From NCBI RefSeq assembly GCF_017676365.1, contig NZ_JADKMA010000021.1:1-54876 (forward strand): DNA of 54,876 nt, read 5' to 3'. Position 1 is the stretch's first letter; each line of letters begins with the position of its first letter. Positions 43,496-54,876 of this stretch are shown piece by piece. Origin of the DNA: Streptomyces oryzae. GTDB lineage: Bacteria; Actinomycetota; Actinomycetes; Streptomycetales; Streptomycetaceae. The position numbers and the translations under genes are program-made. The notes beneath the pieces were generated by a model. The model saw nothing but the letters and a program-made list of their open reading frames with translations, searched no databases and was not told the DNA's origin.

Positions 43496-44374
43496 ATGCG
43501 CAGGACACGGATGGCGGCGGCTGCCGCGGGCATCGCGCTGATGGCGGGCCTGACGGCCTGCGGCACCGAGAAGGCCGACGGCGGCGGCAGCAAGGGCGGC
43601 GACGGCAAGGGGGGCGGTTCGGCCCTGCAGGGCGCTCTGACGGCCCTGAAGAAGGCGTCGACGGCCACCGACAAGCAGAACTCCGCCAAGGTCGAGGGCG
43701 TCAACGAGCAGACGAGCCAGGGCAGGACCATGGAGACCAGGATGAACGGCGCCTTCGACTGGTCCGGCGGCGGAATGAAGGGCGAGGCGGACCTCACCAT
43801 GGGCACCGCCGGCGGCCAGACGGCCAAGGCCCGCTATCTGCCCGACGCGATGTACGTGGCCCCCTCCACCGGTGCCCCCGGCGGCAAGAAGTGGATGAAG
43901 TACGACTACGACGCGCTGGCCGAGAAGGGCGGCGCCTCGGGCGCCATGCTCAAGGACCAGATGCAGAACAACAACCCGGCCCGCTCGGTCCAGCTCGTCC
44001 TGGCCTCGGGCAAGGTCAAGGCGCTCGGCACCGAGACGGTGCGCGGCAAGAAGACCACGCACTACTCCGGCACGATCTCCGTCTCCGAGCTGACCCGGAT
44101 GCAGTCGAAGGACCTCTCGGAGGAGGACCTGCAGTCGCTGGAGCAGCAGTTCAAGCAGCAGGGGCTGAAGAAGGAGAAGATCGATCTGTGGATCGATGAG
44201 AACGATCTGCTGGTCAAGAAGCACGAGGTCGCCAAGAGCACCGACGGCGCCACCGGCGTCGACGCCACCAACTACTACTCGGACTACGGCACGCCGGTGA
44301 ACGTGACCGCTCCCCCCGTCGGCGAGACGTCGGACGCCGCGCAGCTGATGAAGAGCGGCGGCGGCCTCAGCTGA
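43496..44374 (+). CDS. Lipoprotein, LppX/LprG-like
   Basis: A 292-residue secreted lipoprotein. The signal peptide (MRRTRMAAAAAGIALMAG) ends in lipobox LTAC with Cys22 as the lipidated residue. After a Gly/Lys-rich linker the rest is a mostly beta, half-barrel domain with repeated TxNGAFDWS-, KWMKYDYDAL- and YSGTISVSEL-like strands, resembling lipid-carrier lipoproteins of the LppX/LprAFG group; that assignment is tentative. ATG 43496 follows GAGGGGGAG. It sits between the rplKA and rplJL operons, a place where S. coelicolor also has a lipoprotein gene, as I recall. Confidence 0.75.
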   Translation: MRRTRMAAAAAGIALMAGLTACGTEKADGGGSKGGDGKGGGSALQGALTALKKASTATDKQNSAKVEGVNEQTSQGRTMETRMNGAFDWSGGGMKGEADLTMGTAGGQTAKARYLPDAMYVAPSTGAPGGKKWMKYDYDALAEKGGASGAMLKDQMQNNNPARSVQLVLASGKVKALGTETVRGKKTTHYSGTISVSELTRMQSKDLSEEDLQSLEQQFKQQGLKKEKIDLWIDENDLLVKKHEVAKSTDGATGVDATNYYSDYGTPVNVTAPPVGETSDAAQLMKSGGGLS

Positions 44375-44410
44375 CCTCAGCAGGGACCTCCAGCGGGTCC
44401 GGGGCCGGAT

Positions 44411-44440
44411 TTGCCGGTCCCGGGCCCGTTCGCGTACTCT
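44411..44440 (+). promoter_or_regulatory. Promoter of rplJL
   Basis: TTGCCG (44411-44416), 18-bp spacer, TACTCT (44435-44440), about 225 bp before rplJ and just after the lipoprotein gene. A good match to HrdB-type promoters. Confidence 0.6.
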
Positions 44441-44449
44441 CCCTACGAA

Positions 44450-44663
44450 GCCAAAGACCGCTGGTCGTCGTCGTGCGCGCACAGAGCGCCGACGGCCGAA
44501 GGATCCGCTCGCTGCGGACGACCCGCGCAGGTGACTGAGGAAGAACTCCCGAGGTGCCGCACGCATTTCGGTCGAGTCGACGCCCCATGCGCCTGCGCTG
44601 GGGCGTTTGCCGTGTTCAGCCCCTTCCGAGCGGTCCTCATCACCCGGAAGGAGGCCGAGGCCC
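44450..44663 (+). promoter_or_regulatory. rplJ (L10) leader region
   Basis: About 215 nt of untranslated leader before rplJ with several pairings, including ACGCCCC/GGGGCGT (44580-44586 with 44601-44607). In many bacteria the L10-L12 complex binds such a leader (Rfam L10_leader) to repress its own synthesis. That is inferred from position and structure. Confidence 0.6.
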
Positions 44664-45236
44664 ATGGCGAGGGACCAGATCGCTCCCGACAAGATCGCAG
44701 CCGTCAACGAGATCACGGACAAGTTCCGTGGTTCCAACGCGGCTGTGGTCACCGCGTACACCGGACTCTCCGTGGCCCAGCTCAAGGAGCTGCGCCGTGC
44801 GCTCGGTGACAACGCTCAGTACCGAGTGGTGAAGAACACGCTGACCAAGATCGCGGCCAAGGAGGCCGGGATCAACGAGCTCGACGAGTTCCTGTCGGGC
44901 TCCTCGGCTGTCGCCTTCGTGACCGGTGACCCGGTCGAGGCGGCGAAGGGTCTTCGTGACTTCGCCAAGGAGAACCCCGCCCTGGTGATCAAGGGCGGCA
45001 TCGTCGACGGCGCGCTGTACGGCGCCGACGACCTCAAGAAGCTCGCGGACCTCGAGTCCCGCGAGGTGCTGCTCGCCAAGCTGGCCGGTGGCATGAAGGC
45101 GTCCATGGCGAAGGCCGCGGCGACCTTCCAGGCCCCGCTCTCGAAGTTCGTCCGCACCGCGGATGCGCTTCGCAGCAAGGTCGAAGAGCAGGGCGGTGCC
45201 GACACCACGGCTCCCGCCGAGGCCGAGTCCGAGTAA
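44664..45236 (+). CDS. rplJ: Ribosomal protein uL10
   Basis: A 190-residue base of the ribosomal stalk, anchoring L7/L12 dimers. ATG 44664 follows GGAAGGAGG. The N-terminal RNA-binding domain ([38 protein letters not shown]) and the C-terminal L12-binding helix with an acidic tail are typical. rplL follows after 131 bp of spacer. Probably autoregulated through the leader upstream. Confidence 0.97.
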   Translation: MARDQIAPDKIAAVNEITDKFRGSNAAVVTAYTGLSVAQLKELRRALGDNAQYRVVKNTLTKIAAKEAGINELDEFLSGSSAVAFVTGDPVEAAKGLRDFAKENPALVIKGGIVDGALYGADDLKKLADLESREVLLAKLAGGMKASMAKAAATFQAPLSKFVRTADALRSKVEEQGGADTTAPAEAESE

Positions 45237-45367
45237 GTGCCGTCCCCGGCCACCCTCACCGCGGGTGACCGATGACACGGCAACCGACCGCACTCGGTCA
45301 CAGCGGGCCGTAAGCCCGCCGACATATTGATCCGGCACCAGCCGACTGAAGTGGAAGGACCAAAACC

Positions 45368-45757
45368 ATGGCGAAGCTCAGCCAGGACGAACTGCTTGCC
45401 CAGTTCGAGGAGATGACCCTCATCGAGCTCTCCGACTTCGTGAAGAAGTTCGAGGAGAAGTTCGACGTCGAGGCCGCCGCCCCGGCTGCCGCCGTCGTCG
45501 CCGCCCCGGGTGGTGGCGGTGCCGCCGCCGAGGCCGAGCCCGAGCAGGACGAGTTCGACGTCATCCTGACCGGCGCCGGCGACAAGAAGATCCAGGTCAT
45601 CAAGGTCGTGCGGGAGCTGACCTCGCTGGGTCTGAAGGAGGCCAAGGAGCTCGTGGACGGCACCCCGAAGCCGGTCCTCGAGAAGGTCGCCAAGGACGCC
45701 GCCGACAAGGCCAAGGAGTCCCTCGAGGGCGCCGGCGCCTCGGTCGAGGTCAAGTGA
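45368..45757 (+). CDS. rplL: Ribosomal protein bL12
   Basis: A 129-residue stalk protein that recruits translational GTPases. An N-terminal dimerisation domain ([20 protein letters not shown]), Ala/Gly-rich hinge and C-terminal domain with [20 protein letters not shown] are complete. ATG 45368 follows GGAAGGA. Terminator 77 bp downstream. Confidence 0.97.
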   Translation: MAKLSQDELLAQFEEMTLIELSDFVKKFEEKFDVEAAAPAAAVVAAPGGGGAAAEAEPEQDEFDVILTGAGDKKIQVIKVVRELTSLGLKEAKELVDGTPKPVLEKVAKDAADKAKESLEGAGASVEVK

Positions 45758-45833
45758 CGCAGGCCCGATGAGCCACCGGCTCGCGGAGTCATCGCGGTAG
45801 ACCGCGGGCTACCCCGCGCGGGTAGCTGTGCAG

Positions 45834-45869
45834 CGAAGGGCGATCACCCAGACGGGTGGTCGCCCTTCG
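45834..45869 (+). terminator. Terminator (or attenuator) after rplL
   Basis: A 16-bp stem (CGAAGGGCGATCACCC, 45834-45849, with 45854-45869; one G-T) and a 4-nt loop. In other bacteria partial readthrough at this place couples rplJL to rpoBC. Confidence 0.85.
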
Positions 45870-46166
45870 CCGTTGCTGGACGGTCGCGTCCGGGGTGGGC
45901 GACGGCGGGTATGGTGATCTTCGTTGCTCCTGGGGGCCTTGACGAACGGCACACAGCGCGCAATTCTCGGGACGCGTCGTCACATCGATCCGAACTCCGA
46001 GGCATGGATCGGCGGCGAAGCGGGAATGGTTGCGGCAGGCACGACGAGCCGCAGCACAGCACGTCCGTCCCGGCGTATCGAGGCCGCCGGGGACGGGGGC
46101 GGAAACGAGAAGAACAATCACAGGAGGTGGAGACCGGGGCGTGAGCCGGTTTCCCGTAATCCTTTC

Positions 46167-46195
46167 TGGACATCAGTGGGCCATGGGGCTACACT
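46167..46195 (+). promoter_or_regulatory. rpoBC promoter
   Basis: TGGACA (46167-46172), 17-bp spacer, TACACT (46190-46195): the best HrdB-type match upstream of rpoB, 92 bp before its start. Confidence 0.65.
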
Positions 46196-46287
46196 GACCC
46201 TTTGCGCTGCCTATTAGCTGCCCCCTGCCCGTCACCAGGGGGACCGGTATGCGTGTAGAGAGTCCGAGCCCTCGGAAGGACCCCCTC

Positions 46288-49200
46288 TTGGCCGCCTCGC
46301 GCACTGCCTCGACTGCCAATTCGAACAACGGCGCCAGCACTGCCCCGCTGCGTATCTCTTTTGCGAAGATCAAGGAGCCCCTCGAGGTTCCGAACCTTCT
46401 CGCGCTCCAGACCGAGAGCTTTGACTGGCTGCTCGGCAATGACGCCTGGAAGGCTCGCGTCGAGGCCGCGCTGGACAGTGGACAGGACGTCCCCACCAAG
46501 TCCGGTCTGGAAGAGATCTTCGAGGAGATCTCGCCGATCGAGGACTTCTCCGGGTCGATGTCGCTGACCTTCCGCGACCACCGCTTCGAGCCCCCGAAGA
46601 ACTCCATCGACGAGTGCAAGGAGCGCGACTTCACCTACGCTGCTCCGCTCTTCGTCACCGCTGAGTTCACGAACAACGAGACCGGTGAGATCAAGTCCCA
46701 GACGGTCTTCATGGGCGACTTCCCGCTCATGACCGACAAGGGCACCTTCGTGATCAACGGCACCGAGCGTGTCGTCGTCACGCAGCTCGTCCGCTCGCCG
46801 GGTGTCTACTTCGACAGCTCCATCGACAAGACGTCCGACAAGGACATCTACTCCGCCAAGATCATCCCGTCCCGGGGTGCCTGGCTGGAGATGGAGATCG
46901 ACAAGCGCGACATGGTCGGTGTGCGCATCGACCGCAAGCGTAAGCAGTCCGTGACCGTACTGCTCAAGGCGCTCGGCTGGACCACCGAGCAGATCCTCGA
47001 GGAGTTCGGCCAGTACGAGTCGATGCGCGCCACCCTGGAGAAGGACCACACCCAGGGGCAGGACGACGCGCTGCTGGACATCTACCGCAAGCTGCGTCCG
47101 GGCGAGCCGCCGACGCGCGAGGCCGCGCAGACGCTGCTGGAGAACCTCTACTTCAACCCGAAGCGCTACGACCTGGCCAAGGTCGGCCGGTACAAGGTCA
47201 ACAAGAAGCTCGGCGGTGACGAGCCGCTGGACTCCGGCGTGCTGACCAACGCCGACATCATCGCCACGATCAAGTACCTGGTGAAGCTGCACGCCGGCGA
47301 GACCGAGTCGCAGTCCGCCGAGGGCGACACGATCGTCATCGAGACCGACGACATCGACCACTTCGGCAACCGCCGTCTGCGCAACGTCGGCGAGCTGATC
47401 CAGAACCAGGTCCGTACGGGTCTGGCGCGTATGGAGCGGGTCGTCCGGGAGCGGATGACGACGCAGGACGTCGAGGCGATCACGCCGCAGACGCTGATCA
47501 ACATCCGGCCGGTCGTCGCCTCCATCAAGGAGTTCTTCGGCACCAGCCAGCTGTCGCAGTTCATGGACCAGACGAACCCGATCTCGGGTCTCACCCACAA
47601 GCGCCGCCTCAACGCGCTGGGCCCGGGTGGTCTGAGCCGTGAGCGGGCCGGCTTCGAGGTCCGTGACGTGCACCCCTCGCACTACGGCCGGATGTGCCCG
47701 ATCGAGACGCCGGAAGGACCGAACATCGGTCTGATCGGCTCGCTCGCCTCGTACGGCCGCGTGAACCCGTTCGGCTTCGTCGAGACGCCGTACCGGAAGG
47801 TGGTCGACGGCGTCGTCACCGACGAGGTGCACTACCTCACCGCCGACGAAGAGGACCGCTTCGTCATCGCCCAGGCGAACGCGCCGCTCACCGAGGAGAT
47901 GCGGTTCGCCGAGGACCGGGTGCTGGTCCGCCGCCGTGGCGGCGAGGTCGACCTGATCCCGGGCGACGACGTGGACTACATGGACGTCTCACCGCGCCAG
48001 ATGGTGTCGGTGGCCACGGCCATGATTCCGTTCCTGGAGCACGACGACGCCAACCGCGCGCTGATGGGGTCGAACATGATGCGGCAGGCCGTGCCGCTCA
48101 TCAAGGCCGAGGCGCCGCTGGTCGGCACCGGTATGGAGTACCGCTGCGCGGTCGACGCCGGTGACGTCATCAAGGCCGAGAAGGACGGTGTCGTCCAGGA
48201 GGTCTCCGCGGACTACATCACGGTGGCCAACGACGACGGCACTTACACCACCTACCGGGTCGCCAAGTTCACCCGCTCCAACCAGGGCACCTCCTTCAAC
48301 CAGAAGGTGCTGGTGGACGAGGGTGCCCGCGTCGTGGAGGGCCAGGTGCTGGCCGACGGCCCGTCCACCGACGAAGGTGAGATGGCGCTCGGCAAGAACC
48401 TGCTCGTGGCCTTCATGCCGTGGGAGGGCTACAACTACGAGGACGCGATCATCCTGTCCCAGCGGCTGGTGCAGGACGATGTCCTCTCCTCGATCCACAT
48501 CGAGGAGCACGAGGTCGACGCCCGCGACACCAAGCTGGGCCCCGAGGAGATCACCCGGGACATCCCGAACGTCTCCGAAGAGGTGCTGGCCGACCTCGAC
48601 GAGCGCGGCATCATCCGCATCGGCGCCGAGGTCGAGGCGGGCGACATCCTGGTCGGCAAGGTCACCCCGAAGGGTGAGACCGAGCTGACCCCCGAGGAGC
48701 GGCTGCTCCGCGCGATCTTCGGTGAGAAGGCGCGCGAGGTCCGTGACACCTCGCTGAAGGTGCCGCACGGCGAGACCGGCAAGGTCATCGGCGTCCGCGT
48801 CTTCGACCGGGAGGAGGGCGACGAGCTGCCTCCGGGCGTCAACCAGCTGGTGCGCGTCTACGTCGCCCAGAAGCGCAAGATCACTGACGGTGACAAGCTC
48901 GCGGGCCGGCACGGCAACAAGGGCGTCATCTCGAAGATCCTGCCGGTCGAGGACATGCCGTTCCTGGAGGACGGCACCCCGGTCGACGTGATCCTCAACC
49001 CGCTGGGCGTCCCCTCCCGGATGAACCCCGGCCAGGTCCTGGAGATCCACCTGGGCTGGCTGGCCTCCCAGGGCTGGAAGGTCGAGGGCTCCGAGGAGTG
49101 GATGCAGCGCCTGCAGGCGATCGGCGCGGACGACGTGGCGCCGAAGACCAACGTGGCGACGCCGGTCTTCGACGGTGCCCGCGAGGACGAGATCGCCGGT

Positions 49201-49770
49201 CTGTTCGAGTCCACGCTGCCGAACCGGGACGGCGACCGTATGGTCCAGCCCTCCGGCAAGGCCCAGCTGTTCGACGGCCGCTCGGGCGAGCCGTTCCCGG
49301 ACCCGATCTCGGTCGGCTACATGTACATCCTCAAGCTGCACCACCTGGTCGATGACAAGCTGCACGCGCGCTCGACCGGTCCGTACAGCATGATCACCCA
49401 GCAGCCGCTGGGTGGTAAGGCCCAGTTCGGTGGCCAGCGCTTCGGCGAGATGGAGGTGTGGGCCCTGGAGGCGTACGGCGCCGCGTACGCACTGCAGGAG
49501 CTGCTGACCATCAAGTCCGACGACGTCACCGGCCGCGTGAAGGTCTACGAGGCCATCGTCAAGGGCGAGAACATCCCCGAGCCGGGCATCCCCGAGTCCT
49601 TCAAGGTGCTCATCAAGGAGATGCAGTCGCTCTGCCTCAACGTGGAGGTGCTGTCCTCGGACGGCATGTCGATCGAGATGCGCGACACCGACGAGGACGT
49701 CTTCCGCGCTGCGGAGGAGCTCGGAATCGACCTGTCCCGGCGCGAGCCGAGCAGCGTCGAAGAGGTCTGA
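46288..49770 (+). CDS. rpoB: DNA-directed RNA polymerase subunit beta
   Basis: A 1160-residue catalytic core subunit. TTG 46288 is seven bases after AAGGA and gives the length known for S. coelicolor, so I reject the ATG 13 codons upstream. All conserved blocks are present, including [20 protein letters not shown] and [12 protein letters not shown]. In the rifampicin cluster (residues ~420-445) the sequence is [20 protein letters not shown], with T429, I432 and N442 where N, L and S are usual. The S442 equivalent (E. coli S531) is a classic resistance position. H437, R440, S433 and D427 are unchanged. Only one rpoB is seen in the window. Confidence 0.97.
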   Translation: MAASRTASTANSNNGASTAPLRISFAKIKEPLEVPNLLALQTESFDWLLGNDAWKARVEAALDSGQDVPTKSGLEEIFEEISPIEDFSGSMSLTFRDHRFEPPKNSIDECKERDFTYAAPLFVTAEFTNNETGEIKSQTVFMGDFPLMTDKGTFVINGTERVVVTQLVRSPGVYFDSSIDKTSDKDIYSAKIIPSRGAWLEMEIDKRDMVGVRIDRKRKQSVTVLLKALGWTTEQILEEFGQYESMRATLEKDHTQGQDDALLDIYRKLRPGEPPTREAAQTLLENLYFNPKRYDLAKVGRYKVNKKLGGDEPLDSGVLTNADIIATIKYLVKLHAGETESQSAEGDTIVIETDDIDHFGNRRLRNVGELIQNQVRTGLARMERVVRERMTTQDVEAITPQTLINIRPVVASIKEFFGTSQLSQFMDQTNPISGLTHKRRLNALGPGGLSRERAGFEVRDVHPSHYGRMCPIETPEGPNIGLIGSLASYGRVNPFGFVETPYRKVVDGVVTDEVHYLTADEEDRFVIAQANAPLTEEMRFAEDRVLVRRRGGEVDLIPGDDVDYMDVSPRQMVSVATAMIPFLEHDDANRALMGSNMMRQAVPLIKAEAPLVGTGMEYRCAVDAGDVIKAEKDGVVQEVSADYITVANDDGTYTTYRVAKFTRSNQGTSFNQKVLVDEGARVVEGQVLADGPSTDEGEMALGKNLLVAFMPWEGYNYEDAIILSQRLVQDDVLSSIHIEEHEVDARDTKLGPEEITRDIPNVSEEVLADLDERGIIRIGAEVEAGDILVGKVTPKGETELTPEERLLRAIFGEKAREVRDTSLKVPHGETGKVIGVRVFDREEGDELPPGVNQLVRVYVAQKRKITDGDKLAGRHGNKGVISKILPVEDMPFLEDGTPVDVILNPLGVPSRMNPGQVLEIHLGWLASQGWKVEGSEEWMQRLQAIGADDVAPKTNVATPVFDGAREDEIAGLFESTLPNRDGDRMVQPSGKAQLFDGRSGEPFPDPISVGYMYILKLHHLVDDKLHARSTGPYSMITQQPLGGKAQFGGQRFGEMEVWALEAYGAAYALQELLTIKSDDVTGRVKVYEAIVKGENIPEPGIPESFKVLIKEMQSLCLNVEVLSSDGMSIEMRDTDEDVFRAAEELGIDLSRREPSSVEEV

Positions 49771-49865
49771 CGGAGTCGGCCGGGGTGCACACCCCGCGTA
49801 CGCCCCGGCCAGCCCCGCGACCCGTTCAGACCATTGACATACGACCCTGAGAGGGATTGACGAGA

Positions 49866-53765
<3,900 letters not shown>

Positions 53766-53798
53766 GTCGGCCTGCGCCTGAGTGCGCGAGCCTTCTGA

Positions 53799-53833
53799 GA
53801 AGGGCGGCCACCCCGCACGGGTGGCCGCCCTTC
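53799..53833. terminator. Terminator after rpoC
   Basis: A perfect 15-bp stem (GAAGGGCGGCCACCC, 53799-53813, with 53819-53833) and a 5-nt loop, followed by CGGCGTATT. It is shared with the convergent M48 peptidase gene. Confidence 0.9.
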
Positions 53834-53866
53834 GGCGTATTACCGGACGGTTGCGCCACCACCGGG

Positions 53867-54876
53867 TCAGCTCCGGGGCTCCAGATACGGCCGCAGGTGA
53901 TGCAGCCGGACGTGGTATGGAGGGTGGGTGTCCAGGAGCCGGGCGAGCGTGCCCCGCTGGTCCGGCGGGAGACCGCTGGCCGGGGTCAGGGCCGCCGTGC
54001 CGTACTGGCCCTGGGCGGGCTGGGCCACGGGCATGCTCTGGCGCAGCACCTCGGCGAGCATCGGAGCGAATCCGAGCGCCGCTGCCTGCTGGTCGGCGCG
54101 CAGTTCGGACCGACGGCCCACCGCTGCCAGCAGGTAAGGGACGGCGGGTATCAGCAGCGGCAGCCCGTACAGGGTGGCGATCGTGGCCCAGGCTAGCCCG
54201 GTGAACAGCACCAACAGGACGATCCCGCAGATGAGGCCGGCGAAGGGGAAGGCCCTCAGCACCCCATACAGCACAGCCCCGCACAGGCGCAGCAATGCCC
54301 GACACAGGCGCAGCGCGGCGTGACCCGGCAGCGAGTACCAGTAGCCCAGCAGCGAAGACCACGCGTGGCCGCCGACGTGGTGGCCCAGCTCGTGCGCGAG
54401 CACGGCGGCGAGTTGGCCGGAGGGGATGCGGTGCAGTGCGAAGCTCGTCACACCGACGATGTGCCCCGCGGCGGCGACGGCGTTGAGATCGCGGCTGTCC
54501 TCCACCCACAGCTGGTAGTTGCGGCCGTCGACGCCTGCCCGGGCCGTCACCTCCCGCCACACCGGTTCCAACCGGGCGTGTTCCTCCGGCGTCGGGTAGC
54601 GCAGCCGCAAGAGCCAGCGAGCCAGCACCGACTCGGTGGGCCGGTGGAACACCAGCGCCCCACTGGCCAGCCAGGCCAGCAGGAGCAGGAACCACAGCTC
54701 CCCGAGCAGCAGCGAGATCAGCAGGACGGCAACCAGGCTGCACAGTACGTGCGGGATGTAGAGCAGCAGTCCGCCGACCGCGGTGGCGTCCATGCCGCGC
54801 TGGTGCGCGGCTACGTGGATGCGGCGCTGGGCGAACTCCATTTCGTGGGGGTGCGGTTGCTGGGACGGGTCGGGTG
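53867..54876 (-). CDS. M48-type membrane metallopeptidase (may continue beyond the window)
   Basis: At least 324 residues from ATG 54841, but the frame stays open to the window end and the upstream codons (SQQPHPHE) read like protein, so the true start may lie outside. Two N-terminal helices (~25-65), the zinc motif HELGHH near residue 150, two more hydrophobic segments (~195-245) and the third ligand region RRSELRADQQAA near 250 match M48/HtpX-like proteases with cytoplasmic catalytic sites. The C-terminal DTHPPYHVRLHHL is typical for the family. Convergent with rpoC; substrate unknown. Confidence 0.8.
   Translation of the reverse strand, partial: PDPSQQPHPHEMEFAQRRIHVAAHQRGMDATAVGGLLLYIPHVLCSLVAVLLISLLLGELWFLLLLAWLASGALVFHRPTESVLARWLLRLRYPTPEEHARLEPVWREVTARAGVDGRNYQLWVEDSRDLNAVAAAGHIVGVTSFALHRIPSGQLAAVLAHELGHHVGGHAWSSLLGYWYSLPGHAALRLCRALLRLCGAVLYGVLRAFPFAGLICGIVLLVLFTGLAWATIATLYGLPLLIPAVPYLLAAVGRRSELRADQQAAALGFAPMLAEVLRQSMPVAQPAQGQYGTAALTPASGLPPDQRGTLARLLDTHPPYHVRLHHLRPYLEPRS

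Larger units (their letters stand above)
45758..46287. other. Intergenic region rplL-rpoB
   Basis: About 530 bp holding the rplL terminator and an untranslated rpoB leader with the promoter described at 46167-46195. A weaker TTGACG/17 bp/AATTCT pair at 45939-45967 could be a second promoter. No gene was seen. Confidence 0.6.

Overview
The window is chromosomal DNA of a Streptomyces or very close relative. The evidence is the high G+C with G/C-ending codons, frequent GTG and TTG starts, 4-bp stop/start overlaps, and a gene order (nuo operon; htpX; yajQ; tRNA-Tyr; rpmG-hadA-hadB; murB; secE-nusG-rplKA; rplJL; rpoBC) that matches the Streptomyces core chromosome as I remember it. All assignments come from reading the sequence; no database was searched.

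Region 1 (1-9800, + strand) is the distal half of the complex I operon: the 3' end of nuoG, then nuoHIJKLMN, mostly joined by overlaps of a few bases. It is followed by an HtpX-type membrane protease and a YccF-type membrane protein. A convergent hairpin separates these from yajQ on the minus strand.

Region 2 (10718-30272) is tRNA-Tyr(GTA) carrying an integrated element of about 19.5 kb. The 3' half of the tRNA is repeated as a perfect 53-bp direct repeat at 10750-10802 and 30220-30272. The element has the layout of an actinomycete integrative and conjugative element (AICE) and uses the same kind of target as SLP1 of S. coelicolor. A leftward module encodes small membrane proteins, a DUF2637/Spd-like protein, an FtsK/TraB-type DNA translocase, several small proteins, a DnaB-N/DUF3987 replication-type protein, excisionase and integrase. 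A rightward module encodes a short GntR regulator, an XRE/TPR regulator and a split RibD-like reductase/deaminase pair. Variable cargo follows: a low-G+C membrane protein, a GntR/UTRA repressor with a divergent set of small genes, and a large pentapeptide-repeat membrane protein next to attR.

The element carries several non-coding structures that gene annotation would miss. They are (i) a mirror-symmetric array of 9-bp iterons around a hairpin between the replication gene and xis, a candidate origin; (ii) a cluster of CTAG-centred palindromes just after the translocase gene, a candidate clt/transfer locus; (iii) three copies of a leader hairpin with a conserved loop and a conserved 3' box in front of three transfer/replication genes; (iv) matching 20-bp sites inside each att end; and (v) a terminator hairpin directly after both att copies, so that tRNA-Tyr has a terminator before and after integration.

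Region 3 (30366-53833) returns to the chromosome: a membrane Ser/Thr kinase, an NAD(P)-binding protein, an amidohydrolase homologue, tRNA-Thr and tRNA-Met, rpmG, hadA/hadB, murB, adenosine deaminase, aspartate aminotransferase, tRNA-Trp, secE, nusG, rplK, rplA, a lipoprotein, rplJ with its leader, rplL, rpoB and rpoC. An M48 peptidase gene then runs off the right edge. RpoB has Asn at residue 442, the Ser position (S531 in E. coli numbering) at which substitutions give rifampicin resistance, together with two neighbouring changes. This suggests intrinsic tolerance to rifamycins.
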